Shown piece by piece: positions 28,350 through 40,116 of a DNA stretch of 64,000 bases. A model generated the notes under the pieces. It worked only from the letters and a program-made list of their open reading frames with translations. It had not been told where the DNA came from and ran no database searches. Position numbers and translations under genes: made by a program. The number at the start of each line of letters is the position of its first letter. The first letter of the stretch is position 1. This DNA comes from Pararobbsia alpina (lineage in GTDB: Bacteria; Pseudomonadota; Gammaproteobacteria; Burkholderiales; Burkholderiaceae): positions 124,001-188,000 of the forward strand of contig NZ_CADIKM010000008.1 in the NCBI RefSeq assembly GCF_902859895.1, given 5' to 3'.

Positions 28350-28949
28350 GTGAGCGAAAAGGAAATCGATCAGGTTCTGGTCGAACGTGTGCAAAAAGGC
28401 GACAAAGCGGCGTTCGAGCTGCTTGTCGCGAAATATCAACGGAAAATCATCCGCCTGATTTCACGCCTTGTCCGCGACCCGGCCGAGGTGGAAGATGTCG
28501 CCCAGGATGCCTTCATCAAGGCCTATCGTGCGCTGCCGCAATTTCGCGGCGAATCGGCGTTCTACACGTGGCTGTATCGGATTGCCGTCAATACGGCGAA
28601 GAACTACCTTGCAACGCAGGGGCGCCGGGCGCCCACTTCGACGGAAGCGGATGCTGAAGAGGCTGAAACTTTTGCCGAGGCCGACCAACTAAGGGATATC
28701 AACACGCCAGAATCGATGTTGATGAGCAAGCAGATCGCCGAGACAGTCAATGCGGCGATGGCGTCCTTGCCCGAGGAATTGCGCACCGCAATCACGTTGC
28801 GCGAGATCGAAGGGCTGAGTTACGAAGAAATCGCGGAAGTGATGGGGTGCCCGATCGGCACCGTGCGCTCCCGGATTTTCCGGGCGCGCGAGGCGATTGC
28901 GACCAAGTTGCGTCCCTTGCTCGATACGCCGGAAGGCAAGCGCTGGTAG
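28350..28949 (+). CDS. rpoE: ECF sigma factor RpoE (AlgU type)
   Basis: 199 residues with a GTG start at 28350 giving MSEKEIDQVLVERVQKGDKA. Region 2 is seen in FELLVAKYQRKIIRLISRLV and VAQDAFIKAYRALPQFRGES followed by FYTWLYRIAVNTAKNYL, and region 4 in LREIEGLSYEEIAEVMGCPIG. It directs the envelope-stress regulon. The downstream rseA-rseB-mucD order is that of the classical RpoE cluster. A longer open frame upstream is not conserved sigma-factor sequence. Confidence 0.95.
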   Translation: MSEKEIDQVLVERVQKGDKAAFELLVAKYQRKIIRLISRLVRDPAEVEDVAQDAFIKAYRALPQFRGESAFYTWLYRIAVNTAKNYLATQGRRAPTSTEADAEEAETFAEADQLRDINTPESMLMSKQIAETVNAAMASLPEELRTAITLREIEGLSYEEIAEVMGCPIGTVRSRIFRAREAIATKLRPLLDTPEGKRW

Positions 28950-28988
28950 TTGACCGGCATCCAACTCGCAAGTACAGGGTGGTTTTTA

Positions 28989-29690
28989 ATGATGGGGAAC
29001 ACCATGGGGTCAGTCTCGACGCACACGCAAGCCGCCGCCCGCGCTGAAAGGGTGTCGGCGATCATCGACAGCCAGTCGGTGCCGGAAGTCGATCAGTTTA
29101 TTTTTGAACTCGACGCGCAGGATCGCGCCACTTGGGCTACCTATCATCTCGTCGGCGATGTGCTGCGCTCGGACGATCTGGCCGAACATGCATCGGACGA
29201 CGCAGGCTTCATGTCGCGGTTTTCGGCGCGGCTCGCCGATGAACCGCATTTGCTCGCGCCGGCGCCGCATGCTCACTGGTTCGCCGCTCCGGCGACGGGA
29301 GGGTCGTCCCCGTCAATGGCCGGCGACGCCGACCCGTCTGTCGTCGCCGCATCGGCCGGTTTGCGCCGGCGCGTTGTGCCCGCATTCGCGGTAGCCGCGG
29401 CTGCGGCGATCCTGAGCTGGGTCGTGCTGCCGCAACTCCAGCATCTCGGCAACCCGGGCATGATCGGCATTTCGCCCGCCGCGCTGAGCGCCGCAGGCGT
29501 GCCAGCCACGGATGTGCGCCAGGTGGCGATGGCGGCGGCACCCGCTGCACCTATTTCCGCGCAGGTGAACGTGATCCGTGACGCGGCGCTCGATCAGTAT
29601 CTCGAAGCGCATATGCAGTTCGCCTCGCATCCCGGCGATACCGGTTCGCCCTATGTGCGATCGGCACTCTATTCGGCGGGCGCGAATTGA
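28989..29690 (+). CDS. rseA: Anti-sigma factor RseA
   Basis: 233 residues from the ATG at 28989, which has AGGG 9-12 bp upstream; ATG at 28992 or 29004 is also possible. The N-terminal cytosolic part (RVSAIIDSQSVPEVDQFIFE, WATYHLVGDVLRSD) matches the RseA sigma-binding domain, followed by one membrane helix (about 131-150) and a periplasmic Ala/Pro-rich domain. It holds RpoE inactive until cleaved under envelope stress. It follows rpoE by 39 bp and its stop overlaps the rseB start. Confidence 0.9.
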   Translation: MMGNTMGSVSTHTQAAARAERVSAIIDSQSVPEVDQFIFELDAQDRATWATYHLVGDVLRSDDLAEHASDDAGFMSRFSARLADEPHLLAPAPHAHWFAAPATGGSSPSMAGDADPSVVAASAGLRRRVVPAFAVAAAAAILSWVVLPQLQHLGNPGMIGISPAALSAAGVPATDVRQVAMAAAPAAPISAQVNVIRDAALDQYLEAHMQFASHPGDTGSPYVRSALYSAGAN

Positions 29691-30814
29691 TGCGTGGTTC
29701 GCGCGTGGTCGGTCGGTCTGAAGTGAAGCGGCTGCAGATGGCGGCCGTTTCGTTGTTTACCGTCATATTGCTTGTCGCCGGTGTTGTGAGGGCGGGTGGC
29801 GCATTCGCCGCATCGACTTCTGATGCGGCTTTGGCTTCCGCAGCTGGCACGCCTGGCAGCGCAGTGAGCACCGGCGGCCTCAGCCCGCCGCCGGCTTCGC
29901 ATGCCGATGCCGCAGCCTGGCTGACGCGGATCGATCGCGCGGCGAAGCAGGAAAATTTCGAAGGCACCTTCATTTATCAGCGGGGCAACAGCTTCCAGTC
30001 GTCGCGTATCGTTCATTACGTCGATCACGGCAACGAATACGAGCGCGTCGAAGGGCTCGACGGGCGTCCCCAGCGCACCTTGCGCAAGAACGATGATGTC
30101 TGGACTTTCCTGCCCGATCGCAAGCTGTGCATCGTCGACAAGCGCGAAAACAAGTTCGCGTTCCCATCGCTGCTGGCCGGGGGCGTCGCGCATGTGCTCG
30201 ATGCCTACGATGTGCGTGTGGTCGGCACGGACCGCGTGGCGGGCTTCGATGCCCGGGTGATCATGCTGGTGCCGAAGGACGGCTACCGTTTCGCATTTCA
30301 GATCTGGTACGACAAGAAGACGAGCCTGCTGTTGCGTGCGCAGACGCTCGATGCGAACAACCAGGTGCTCGAGCAGATCGCGTTTTCGCAGTTGAGCTTC
30401 AGCGTAGACAACGGCCATCGCACCGTCGCAAGCGCGCTGCGCGATATGTCGGGCTGGAACGTGGTGCATCCACCGCTCGATTCGGTCGATATGGCCGCCG
30501 AGGGTTGGGTGGTACCGCAGACGATCGCAGGTTTTCATGCGATTCGCGAGCTGCGCCGGCCGATGGCCGCGCGCGAAGCCGGTGCCGCGCCGATCCAGGT
30601 CGACCAGGCGGTCTATAGTGACGGGCTGTCGGCCGTGTCGGTATTCGTCGAGCCGGTAGGCAAGAGCGACCGCAAGGAAGGCATCGCGAGCAGCGGGGCA
30701 ACTCACATCCTCGTACGCAAGGCGGGCAATTTCTGGATCACTGTCGTCGGTGAAGTGCCGCAACTTGCATTGCAGCAGTTTGCTTCTGCCATAGAATACA
30801 AACCGTCCAAGTAA
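29690..30814 (+). CDS. rseB: Periplasmic sigma-E regulator RseB (MucB)
   Basis: 374 residues starting at the ATG overlapping the rseA stop (TGATG). A signal peptide (about residues 12-41, ending AGGAFA) precedes the MucB/RseB domain with AAAWLTRIDRAAKQENFEGT and YQRGNSFQSSRIVHYVD. RseB binds RseA in the periplasm and shields it from proteolysis. The C-terminal domain ends VVGEVPQLALQQFASAIEY, as in the family. Confidence 0.94.
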   Translation: MRGSRVVGRSEVKRLQMAAVSLFTVILLVAGVVRAGGAFAASTSDAALASAAGTPGSAVSTGGLSPPPASHADAAAWLTRIDRAAKQENFEGTFIYQRGNSFQSSRIVHYVDHGNEYERVEGLDGRPQRTLRKNDDVWTFLPDRKLCIVDKRENKFAFPSLLAGGVAHVLDAYDVRVVGTDRVAGFDARVIMLVPKDGYRFAFQIWYDKKTSLLLRAQTLDANNQVLEQIAFSQLSFSVDNGHRTVASALRDMSGWNVVHPPLDSVDMAAEGWVVPQTIAGFHAIRELRRPMAAREAGAAPIQVDQAVYSDGLSAVSVFVEPVGKSDRKEGIASSGATHILVRKAGNFWITVVGEVPQLALQQFASAIEYKPSK

Positions 30815-30833
30815 ACATCGGCGAACCCCCTTT

Positions 30834-32372
30834 ATGAGCTTCCAATCGGTGCGAGCCGTATTTGTCGCAGCAGCGGCTTTTCTGTTTGTTTCGCTGGCTG
30901 CGCCCGCGGCGCATGCGCTGCCGGCTGCCAATCTGCCCGATTTCACCGATCTGGTGGATAAGGTGGGGCCTTCGGTCGTCAATATCCGGACGACGGCCAA
31001 GGTGCGTTCGAATCCGAACGGCCTGCCGCCGGGCATGGACAACGGCGATATGTCGGAATTCTTCCGGCGTTTCTTCGGTATTCCGATGCCGACGCCGCCG
31101 GGTGGCGGTGGTGGTGGCGGCAAGGCGAACCCCGGCAATCCCCATGACGGCGGCAGTGGCGCGGAGCCCGGCAACGGGCCGGATAGCGCTGACCAGGGCG
31201 ACGGCAGTAACGATACCGAACAGGACAGCGGCGTGGCTTCGGGTTTCATCCTGACCGCTGATGGCTATGTGATGACCAATGCGCACGTCGTCGACGATGC
31301 CGACACGATCTACGTGACGCTGACCGACAAGCGCGAATTCAAGGCCAAGCTGATCGGTTTTGACGAACGCACCGACGTTGCGATCGTCAAGGTCAGCGCG
31401 ACCAATCTGCCGGCGATTACGATCGGCGATTCGAACAAGGTTCGCGTTGGTGAATGGGTCGTCGCGATCGGTTCGCCGTTCGGTCTCGAAAACACGGTCA
31501 CCGCCGGCATCGTGAGCTCGAAGAGCCGCGATACGGGTGACTACCTGCCTTTTATCCAGACCGACGTCGCGGTGAATCCGGGCAACTCAGGCGGTCCGTT
31601 GATCAATATGCAAGGTGAAGTGATCGGGATCAACTCGCAGATCTACAGCCGCACCGGCGGTTTCATGGGGATCTCGTTCGCGATTCCGATCGACGAGGCG
31701 ATGCGCGTCGGCGATCAGTTGCGCACAACCGGCAAGGTCACGCGCGGCCGTATCGCGGTCGCGATCGGCGAGGTCACGAAGGATGTCGCCGATTCACTGG
31801 GTCTGCCGAAAGCGACCGGTGCGATGGTCGGTAGCGTGGATCCGGGCGGTCCGGCCGATAAGGCGGGCGTCCAGGCGGGCGACATCATCCTCAAGTTCAA
31901 CGGCCGTCCGGTCGATGTGGCCACCGATCTGCCGCGCATGGTCGGCGATACGAAGCCGGGCACGCACGCGACGCTGACCATCTGGCGCAAGGGTCAAACG
32001 CGCGACTTGAGCGTTGTCATCGGTGAAATGCAGCCCGACAAGCCGGCCAGGGCAGATTCGAGGTCCAAGCCCGCACCGAAGGCCCCGACCACGGACGCAC
32101 TGGGTCTCGCCGCGGTCGACCTCTCGTCCGACGAGCGCAAGGCGCTCAAACTCGACCACGGCGTGCTGGTCAACGTGGCCGACGGTGCCGCCGCGCGAGC
32201 AGGTATCCAGAAGGGCGACGTGATCCTTCGTGTCGGCGACACCGATATCACGAGCGTCAAACAACTCGAGTCGGTGGTCAAAGGTCTCGATCCATCGAAG
32301 GCGGTGGCCGTGCTTGTGCGTCGGGGAGAGAACTCGCAGTACGTGCCCTTGCGCCCGCACGCGCAGAAGTAG
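30834..32372 (+). CDS. mucD: Do-family periplasmic serine protease (MucD/DegP)
   Basis: 512 residues. Signal peptide about 1-28 (AAPAAHA). The trypsin-like domain has the triad H151 (TNAHVVDD), D181 (DERTDVAIVK) and S252 (NPGNSGGPLIN). Two PDZ domains follow (about 290-390 and 410-505). Between the LA-like region and the catalytic core there is a Gly/Asp-rich insert (about residues 89-131). It degrades misfolded envelope proteins and feeds back on the RpoE pathway. It lies 19 bp after rseB. Confidence 0.95.
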   Translation: MSFQSVRAVFVAAAAFLFVSLAAPAAHALPAANLPDFTDLVDKVGPSVVNIRTTAKVRSNPNGLPPGMDNGDMSEFFRRFFGIPMPTPPGGGGGGGKANPGNPHDGGSGAEPGNGPDSADQGDGSNDTEQDSGVASGFILTADGYVMTNAHVVDDADTIYVTLTDKREFKAKLIGFDERTDVAIVKVSATNLPAITIGDSNKVRVGEWVVAIGSPFGLENTVTAGIVSSKSRDTGDYLPFIQTDVAVNPGNSGGPLINMQGEVIGINSQIYSRTGGFMGISFAIPIDEAMRVGDQLRTTGKVTRGRIAVAIGEVTKDVADSLGLPKATGAMVGSVDPGGPADKAGVQAGDIILKFNGRPVDVATDLPRMVGDTKPGTHATLTIWRKGQTRDLSVVIGEMQPDKPARADSRSKPAPKAPTTDALGLAAVDLSSDERKALKLDHGVLVNVADGAAARAGIQKGDVILRVGDTDITSVKQLESVVKGLDPSKAVAVLVRRGENSQYVPLRPHAQK

Positions 32373-32392
32373 CGCGCAAGCTGATCAGGCTC

Positions 32393-32770
32393 ATGGAATT
32401 GAGGCTCACGGTCTACAGTCGCGCATGGTGCCATCTCTGTGATGAACTGTGCGCGGCGCTTGCTCCGCTTGCCGAGCGCTATGGCGTGCCGGTCGACGTG
32501 ATCGATGTCGACAGCGATCCGGCACTCGAGGACCGGTATGGGGAGCGTGTACCGGTAGTGCTCGCGAACGAGACGGAGTTGTGCCACTATCGGCTCGACG
32601 CTGCCCGGGTGATCGCGGTGCTCGACGCCAGCCGCTGCGCGCCGAATCTGCCCGGTGAACTCCCTCACAGCCAGTTTGGCAGCGCATTGGCCGGTCTTTC
32701 GAACACTCCTCTGAGCGCCGACCCGGCTGAACCGCCCAATAACGGGGTCCGGCCAGCCGATTTCAGCTAA
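32393..32770 (+). CDS. Glutaredoxin/thioredoxin-fold DUF836 protein
   Basis: 125 residues. LTVYSRAWCHLCDELCAAL contains the CxxC pair C13/C16, and RVPVVLANETELCHYRLD includes the cis-Pro region of a thioredoxin fold. This small family often follows mucD in beta-proteobacteria, and the 20-bp spacing suggests co-transcription. The last 35 residues are a disordered extension. A redox role is inferred; the partner is unknown. Confidence 0.85.
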   Translation: MELRLTVYSRAWCHLCDELCAALAPLAERYGVPVDVIDVDSDPALEDRYGERVPVVLANETELCHYRLDAARVIAVLDASRCAPNLPGELPHSQFGSALAGLSNTPLSADPAEPPNNGVRPADFS

Positions 32771-32797
32771 AATGCCGGGTGCTCAACCCTCTTCCCG

Positions 32798-32834
32798 AAG
32801 GCGTGCTCCGCAATATCAAGAGCGCGCCTTTTTT
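32798..32834 (+). terminator. Terminator or attenuator immediately before lepA
   Basis: AAGGCGTGCTC (32798-32808) pairs with GAGCGCGCCTT (32820-32830) with one mismatch, followed by a T6 run ending at 32834, only 14 bp before the lepA ATG. A GCTAAAAT box lies upstream at 32766-32773. The closeness to lepA leaves little room for another promoter between them. Confidence 0.75.
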
Positions 32835-32848
32835 GTGTACCCGCCTGA

Positions 32849-34642
<1,794 letters not shown>

Positions 34643-34657
34643 GGACAGGACCGTTTT

Positions 34658-35557
34658 ATGAATTTTGCGCTGATTCTCTTCGTGCTGGTCGTACTGACTG
34701 GTATTGCCTGGGTCGCGGACAAGCTGGTATTTCTACCCGGACGCCGTCGCAAGGCGGAAGCCGCAGTAGGGGAATTCGACAGACAGCAGGAAAAGGTCGG
34801 CGAACGGTTCGCCGACGAGAATCCTCAAGCGACTCGCTCGCGCCTGCGTGACAATGCGCTGCGCCAGCCCTGGTGGCTCGAGTATTCGGCAAGTTTCTTT
34901 CCGGTCATCGTGCTGGTATTCGTGCTGCGCTCGTTTGTTGTCGAGCCCTTCAAGATTCCATCCGGCTCGATGTTGCCTACGTTGTTCGTCGGCGATTTCA
35001 TCCTCGTCAACAAATTCGACTATGGCATCCGCCTGCCGATCATCGACAAGAAAATCATCCCGCTCGGCAATCCGCAGCGCGGCGATGTCGTGGTGTTTCG
35101 CTTTCCGAAGGATGAGTCAGTCGATTTCATCAAGCGTGTCGTCGGCGTGCCTGGTGATACGATTGCCTATCAGAACAAGGAACTGACGATCAACGGACAG
35201 CCGGTATCGAAGGTGCCCGATGGCGAGTTCCTCGACGACGAACGCGATCCGCCGTCGTTCAACAAACGCTTTACCGAGGTGCTCGGGCCGAAGAAGCACG
35301 ACATTCTGAACAATGCGCAGGTGCCACCGTTCGTGATGGGAGCTTCGGACTATCCGTATCGCGAGAACTGCAAGTACAACGCGATGGGTGTGATCTGCAC
35401 GGTGCCCCCCGGCAGCTATTTCATGATGGGCGACAACCGCGACAACAGCGAAGACAGCCGTTATTGGGGTTTTGTACCGGACAAAAATGTCGTCGGCCGC
35501 GCCTTCTTCATCTGGCTGAATTTCGCGAGCCTCAAGCGGATCGGCGGCTTCGAATAA
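34658..35557 (+). CDS. lepB: Signal peptidase I
   Basis: 299 residues. Two membrane helices (about 3-20 and 79-96) flank a cytosolic loop, then the periplasmic catalytic domain. The nucleophile is S104 in PSGSMLPTL and the general base K159 in DFIKRVVGVPGD; GDNRDNSEDSRYWGFVP is the conserved box E. It removes signal peptides from exported proteins. It lies 15 bp after lepA. Confidence 0.96.
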   Translation: MNFALILFVLVVLTGIAWVADKLVFLPGRRRKAEAAVGEFDRQQEKVGERFADENPQATRSRLRDNALRQPWWLEYSASFFPVIVLVFVLRSFVVEPFKIPSGSMLPTLFVGDFILVNKFDYGIRLPIIDKKIIPLGNPQRGDVVVFRFPKDESVDFIKRVVGVPGDTIAYQNKELTINGQPVSKVPDGEFLDDERDPPSFNKRFTEVLGPKKHDILNNAQVPPFVMGASDYPYRENCKYNAMGVICTVPPGSYFMMGDNRDNSEDSRYWGFVPDKNVVGRAFFIWLNFASLKRIGGFE

Positions 35558-35619
35558 AGCAGCATCGCATGCCGTCGCGCTGGGCTGTGCCGCCCGCGCG
35601 ACGGCCCTTCCGCCGTTTT

Positions 35620-35639
35620 CCGCCCGCCTTGGCGGGCGG
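35620..35639 (+). promoter_or_regulatory. GC-rich hairpin directly upstream of rnc
   Basis: CCGCCCGCC-TT-GGCGGGCGG is a perfect 9-bp stem ending 14 bp before the rnc start codon, with no U-tract. It could hinder ribosome access or be part of an rnc leader. Confidence 0.5.
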
Positions 35640-35653
35640 GTTATACTTGGTCC

Positions 35654-36925
35654 ATGCCTCCGTCCCAACTGGAAAGCCGGTTGCGCTACGAATTCCGCAA
35701 TGCGGAATTGTTGCGCCAGGCGATGACCCATCGCAGCCACAGCGCCACGCACAATGAACGGCTCGAGTTTCTTGGCGACTCCGTTTTGAATTGTGTGGTG
35801 GCGTCGTTGCTGTTCGAACGCTTTTCGAAGCTGGACGAGGGTGACCTGTCGCGCGTGCGCGCGAATCTGGTCAAGCAGCAATCGTTATACGAGCTGGCTC
35901 AGGGGCTCGGTATTGCTGAATTCCTTCGCCTTGGCGAAGGCGAACTCAAGAGTGGCGGGTTTCGCCGGCCGTCGATTTTGGCGGATACGCTCGAGGCCAT
36001 CCTCGGGGCCGTCTTCCTCGATTCGGGATTTGATGCCGCTCAAACGGTGATCCGGCGGCTATATTCGCCGATTCTCGACCATATCGACCCCCGAACGCTC
36101 GGCAAGGATGCGAAAACGCTTTTGCAGGAGCATTTGCAAGGGCACAAGATCGCATTGCCTCAATATACGGTGATCGCGACACACGGTGCCGCGCATAACC
36201 AGCAGTTCGAGGTCGAATGCCTCGTGCCGAAGCTGGATATCAAGGTATTCGGCTCGGGCGCGAGCCGTCGCGCCGCCGAGCAGGCCGCCGCCAAGAAGGC
36301 GCTCGACGAGATGCAGACACTTGCGCCGAGCCTGACGGCAAAATCGAAGCGTTCGAAGAGTGCTCGCGCCGCTGCGAAGCAGGCCGAGGCCGACGCGGCG
36401 ATTCAGCAGGCGCTCGATTTGCGCGCGCCGCCAAGCCGCCCGCCGCGTGCCGAACGAGCCCACCACGCGGAAAAGACGGTTGAAAAAGGGCTGGAAAAGC
36501 CGGTCTCGGACAAAGCGGTTTCAGACAGAGCGGTCCCGGAAAAGTCCGTGCCTGAAAAAGCTGCGTCCAACAAACCGGTCTCGGACAAGGCCGTCTCCGA
36601 CAAGGCGACCGCTGAAAAAGCGGCCGTTGACAAGCCGCCCACCGAAAAGCCAACCGCAGACAAGCCGACCGCCGATAAACCGACCCTCGTCCAGTCTTCA
36701 GTCGGAAAGGCGCCGGCCGTGCATCCGCCGCCGGACAAAGCCTCCTTGCCCGCACCCGTCGCAGTCATCCACGGCGCCCTTGACACGGTCAAGAACGAAA
36801 GCGGTAAGGCGTTGCCGCCCGCCGACTCCACCTCATCCAAAGCCAGCCTCGCTGCCGAACCTGCCACGCCCGAGACCCTCGCGACCGAGGCCGGACGACA
36901 CCCCGCAGGTCGTGCGGGTGCCTGA
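35654..36925 (+). CDS. rnc: Ribonuclease III with long repetitive C-terminal tail
   Basis: 423 residues, nearly double the usual 220-230. The catalytic domain (about 1-150) has the signature [11 protein letters not shown] (E38, D42) and [11 protein letters not shown] (D111, E114); the double-stranded RNA-binding domain is about 152-222. Residues 223-423 are an extension: a Lys/Arg/Ala segment, then 13 tandem pentapeptides, then an Ala/Pro-rich end. It processes rRNA precursors and double-stranded RNA. The order lepB-rnc-era is conserved. Confidence 0.95.
   Translation: MPPSQLESRLRYEFRNAELLRQAMTHRSHSATHNERLEFLGDSVLNCVVASLLFERFSKLDEGDLSRVRANLVKQQSLYELAQGLGIAEFLRLGEGELKSGGFRRPSILADTLEAILGAVFLDSGFDAAQTVIRRLYSPILDHIDPRTLGKDAKTLLQEHLQGHKIALPQYTVIATHGAAHNQQFEVECLVPKLDIKVFGSGASRRAAEQAAAKKALDEMQTLAPSLTAKSKRSKSARAAAKQAEADAAIQQALDLRAPPSRPPRAERAHHAEKTVEKGLEKPVSDKAVSDRAVPEKSVPEKAASNKPVSDKAVSDKATAEKAAVDKPPTEKPTADKPTADKPTLVQSSVGKAPAVHPPPDKASLPAPVAVIHGALDTVKNESGKALPPADSTSSKASLAAEPATPETLATEAGRHPAGRAGA
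36494..36688 (+). repeat. Thirteen tandem 15-bp units coding (D/E/N)(K/R)xxx pentapeptides in rnc
   Basis: Codons 281-345 read [65 protein letters not shown] without interruption. The charged pair is invariant in type; the three following residues are A/P/V/S/T. Confidence 0.92.
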
Positions 36926-36966
36926 GCGGTCTTGACCGCCAGCCCGCCTCTCAGAGATACATCGTC

Positions 36967-37863
36967 ATGAGTTCACCCGAGATTCCCTTCCGCTGCGGCA
37001 TGATCGCGATCGTCGGCCGACCCAATGTCGGCAAGTCGACGCTGATGAATGCATTGGTCGGGCAAAAGATCAGCATCACGTCTCGCAAGGCGCAGACGAC
37101 GCGCCACCGGATCACCGGCATTCGTACCGAAGCCGGGGCCCAGTTTATTTTCATCGATACCCCGGGCTTCCAGACGCAGCATGCGACGGCCCTGAACCGT
37201 TCGCTGAACCGCGCGGTGACCTCGACCCTCTCGAGTGTCGATGTCGTGCTGTTCGTCGTCGAAGCCGGCCGCTTTGGTCCCGACGACGAGAAAGTGCTGA
37301 AGTTGCTGCCCGCGAATGCCGTGGTTTTCCTGATCGCCAACAAGATCGATCGGGTCGGCGACAAGGGAGATCTGCTGCCATTCGTCGATGAAGTCAGCCA
37401 GGTCCGCGAATTCAACGAGATCATCCCGATGTCGGCGAAGAGGCCGGAGGACATCCAGCATCTGCTGACGACGCTGATGCCGCATCTGCCCGAAGGCGAG
37501 CCGATCTACGGCGAGGACGACCTGACGGATCGCTCGGAGCGGTTCCTTGCTGCCGAAATCCTGCGTGAGAAGGTGTTCCGCTGGACTGGCGATGAGCTCC
37601 CGTACACCAGCACGGTGTTGATCGAGAAATTCGAGCAGGAAGGTCGTCTGCGCCGGATCTTCGCGACCATCCTGGTCGACCGTGACGGACACAAGGCGAT
37701 GGTGATCGGTCAGAAGGGCGCGAAGCTCAAGCAGATCAACACCGACGCGCGGCTCGATATGGAGAAGCTGTTCGACGGTCCGATCTATCTCGAGGTCTTC
37801 GTCAAGGTCAAGAGCGGCTGGGCCGACAATGAGGCCGGATTGCGCGCCTATGGTTACGAATGA
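36967..37863 (+). CDS. era: GTPase Era
   Basis: 298 residues. Couples 16S rRNA maturation to 30S assembly. G1 is [15 protein letters not shown]3 is DTPGF, G4 is NKID; the C-terminal KH domain contains [12 protein letters not shown] and ends LRAYGYE. It overlaps recO by 14 bp. Confidence 0.97.
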   Translation: MSSPEIPFRCGMIAIVGRPNVGKSTLMNALVGQKISITSRKAQTTRHRITGIRTEAGAQFIFIDTPGFQTQHATALNRSLNRAVTSTLSSVDVVLFVVEAGRFGPDDEKVLKLLPANAVVFLIANKIDRVGDKGDLLPFVDEVSQVREFNEIIPMSAKRPEDIQHLLTTLMPHLPEGEPIYGEDDLTDRSERFLAAEILREKVFRWTGDELPYTSTVLIEKFEQEGRLRRIFATILVDRDGHKAMVIGQKGAKLKQINTDARLDMEKLFDGPIYLEVFVKVKSGWADNEAGLRAYGYE

Positions 37864-38752
37864 CGGCGCGCCGGTAGACGAACTCGAGACCGACGACGAG
37901 CCGCCCACGCGGCTTCGCCCGAAGGCGCGCACGCGCCGGCCCGGTGCCACGCCGCGTACCGCGCCGGCCGCACCGGAGGAAGGCGCACAAACCTATGCGC
38001 CAGCGCCCACGCCACTGCGTCTGGGCACCCGTACCGAACACCGGGTGCTGCATCAGCCAGGTTTCGTGCTGCACAGTTATCCCCATCGCGAGACCAGCCT
38101 GATCGTCGACGTGTTCACGCGTTCGCACGGCCGCCTTGCACTTGTCGCCAAGGGGGCGAAGCGGCCGCACTCGGCCCTGCGCGGCGTGCTCCAGACCTTC
38201 CAGCCACTGGCGCTTTCGTGGCTCGGCAAATCCGAAGTCCGCACGCTGACGACGGCGGAATGGCTCGGCGGCATGCTGCCACTGACGGGTGACGCACTGC
38301 TGTGCGGTTTCTATGCGAACGAACTTCTGGTCAAGTTCTGTGCACGCGAAGACGCGCATTCCCAATTGTTCGACCACTATGTACTGACGCTCACGCGGCT
38401 TGCCCACGACGAACCGCCGGTCCAGGTGCTGCGCTCGTTCGAACGGGTCTTGCTGCGCGAAACGGGGTATGCAATGAACTTCGATCGCACCTGCGACACC
38501 CACGATGCGATCACGGCATCGGTCTCTTATGTATTCGATCCCGAGCGCGGCGTGCGTCTGCCGCGCGACGGCGACCCGGCGCACTGGCCGCGAGTGTCGG
38601 GCCAGACGCTCCTCGACATGGAGCGCGATGACTATCAGCGCACGGCGACGGCGGCGCAAAGCCGCAACCTCATGCGCTTTGTCCTCAACTACCATCTCGG
38701 GGGTACACCGTTGAATACGCGCCAGATCCTGATCGACCTGCAAAATCTATGA
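37850..38752 (+). CDS. recO: DNA repair protein RecO
   Basis: 300 residues from the ATG at 37850 ([16 protein letters not shown]); the frame is open slightly upstream. The first 65 residues are a disordered Pro/Arg-rich extension; the OB fold begins near [20 protein letters not shown] and is followed by [10 protein letters not shown] and the helical domain with [16 protein letters not shown]. Loads RecA at gaps with RecR. It overlaps pdxJ by 4 bp. Confidence 0.93.
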   Translation: MVTNDGAPVDELETDDEPPTRLRPKARTRRPGATPRTAPAAPEEGAQTYAPAPTPLRLGTRTEHRVLHQPGFVLHSYPHRETSLIVDVFTRSHGRLALVAKGAKRPHSALRGVLQTFQPLALSWLGKSEVRTLTTAEWLGGMLPLTGDALLCGFYANELLVKFCAREDAHSQLFDHYVLTLTRLAHDEPPVQVLRSFERVLLRETGYAMNFDRTCDTHDAITASVSYVFDPERGVRLPRDGDPAHWPRVSGQTLLDMERDDYQRTATAAQSRNLMRFVLNYHLGGTPLNTRQILIDLQNL

Positions 38753-39537
38753 GCTTCCTCTTCCCACTGTCTTCACCTTCGAGCCTTCCCGAACTCGGTG
38801 TCAATATCGATCACGTCGCGACGCTGCGCAATGCGCGCGGCACCGACTACCCCGATCCGATCCGAGCCGCGCTTGCGGCCGAACTGGCGGGCGCGGATTC
38901 GATCACCCTGCATTTGCGTGAAGACCGCCGCCATATCCGTGATGCCGATGTCCAGGCGCTGCGTCCGCAACTGCGCACGAAGATGAATCTCGAATGCGCG
39001 GTCACGGCCGAGATGCTCGATATCGCATGCGGGGTCAAACCTCAGGATGTCTGCCTGGTCCCCGAGAAACGCCACGAGCTGACCACCGAAGGCGGCCTCG
39101 ATGTCGCAGGGCATTTCGAGGCGGTGTCGGCGGCATGCCGACAACTGGCCGACGCGGGCATTCGCGTGTCGCTGTTCATCGATCCCGATGAAACGCAGAT
39201 CCGCGCCGCCGCGGAGGCGGGCGCGCCGGTTATTGAACTGCATACGGGCAGCTATGCCGAAGCCCATGACGACAAGGTGAGGGACCGTGAGCTTGAACGC
39301 GTGGCCGCCGGTCTTGCGATCGGGCGTTCGCTGGGTCTCAAGGTCAATGCGGGCCACGGACTGCACTATCAGAACGTGCAGGCGATCGCGGCGCTCGACG
39401 GGATCGAGGAACTCAATATCGGCCACGCGATCGTGGCCCACGCGTTGTTCGCGGGCTGGGACAATGCGGTGCGCGAAATGAAGGCAATCATGGTTGCCTC
39501 GCGACTCGCATCGCTGCGCGGGCAACACGCGCGATAG
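38749..39537 (+). CDS. pdxJ: Pyridoxine 5'-phosphate synthase
   Basis: 262 residues. Closes the pyridine ring of vitamin B6 from 1-deoxyxylulose 5-phosphate and aminoacetone phosphate. [20 protein letters not shown] at the start, then [35 protein letters not shown] and [10 protein letters not shown] carry the active-site residues. The first 13 residues precede the conserved domain. Confidence 0.96.
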   Translation: MSFLFPLSSPSSLPELGVNIDHVATLRNARGTDYPDPIRAALAAELAGADSITLHLREDRRHIRDADVQALRPQLRTKMNLECAVTAEMLDIACGVKPQDVCLVPEKRHELTTEGGLDVAGHFEAVSAACRQLADAGIRVSLFIDPDETQIRAAAEAGAPVIELHTGSYAEAHDDKVRDRELERVAAGLAIGRSLGLKVNAGHGLHYQNVQAIAALDGIEELNIGHAIVAHALFAGWDNAVREMKAIMVASRLASLRGQHAR

Positions 39538-39620
39538 GTAACGGGCCGGCGAACCTATCGCGGCACTGACGCATCGGAACACTGGCGCCCCGGTGCACCA
39601 GAAGGAATCGAGGACTCGAT

Positions 39621-40022
39621 ATGGCGATCTACGGGATCGGCACTGACATCACGCAGATCAATCGCGTACAGGGCGTGATGGAGAGGACGAACGGGCGCTT
39701 CGCCGAGAAGGTGCTCGGCCCCGACGAACTGAAGACCTACCACGCCCGCGCAGCGCGCTCCGCCCCGCGCGGGCTCGCCTACCTGTCGACGCGGTTCGCC
39801 GCGAAAGAGGCGTTTTCGAAGGCGATCGGCCTCGGCATGCATTGGCCGATGACGTGGCGCGCGTTGCAGACGCTCAACGAGCCGAGTGGCAAGCCTGTCG
39901 TAGTCGCCTCGGGTGAACTGGCGACATGGCTTGCCGAGCGCGGCCTCAGCGCAAAGGTCACGATCTCCGACGAGCATGAGTACGCCGTCGCGTTTGTGAT
40001 CGCCGAGACAGCCGCTGCCTGA
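39621..40022 (+). CDS. acpS: Holo-[ACP] synthase
   Basis: 133 residues. Transfers phosphopantetheine from CoA to the serine of ACP (acpP in this window). The start [15 protein letters not shown] and the [15 protein letters not shown] motif carry the Mg-binding Asp and Glu. It follows pdxJ by 83 bp, an arrangement common in proteobacteria. Confidence 0.96.
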   Translation: MAIYGIGTDITQINRVQGVMERTNGRFAEKVLGPDELKTYHARAARSAPRGLAYLSTRFAAKEAFSKAIGLGMHWPMTWRALQTLNEPSGKPVVVASGELATWLAERGLSAKVTISDEHEYAVAFVIAETAAA

Positions 40023-40116
40023 TTGCCCAAGGGTGGCCGAAAGGACCCAAAGGGCTGAACGGCCGAAGCGCACTGGAGTCGGAAGACGACCCGAACCACA
40101 ACAGCAAGGAAAGCAA

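Noticed and set aside
29669-31249. A 526-codon open frame antisense to rseB and mucD
   Set aside because: Spans two well-supported genes on the other strand and reads as low-complexity shadow sequence.
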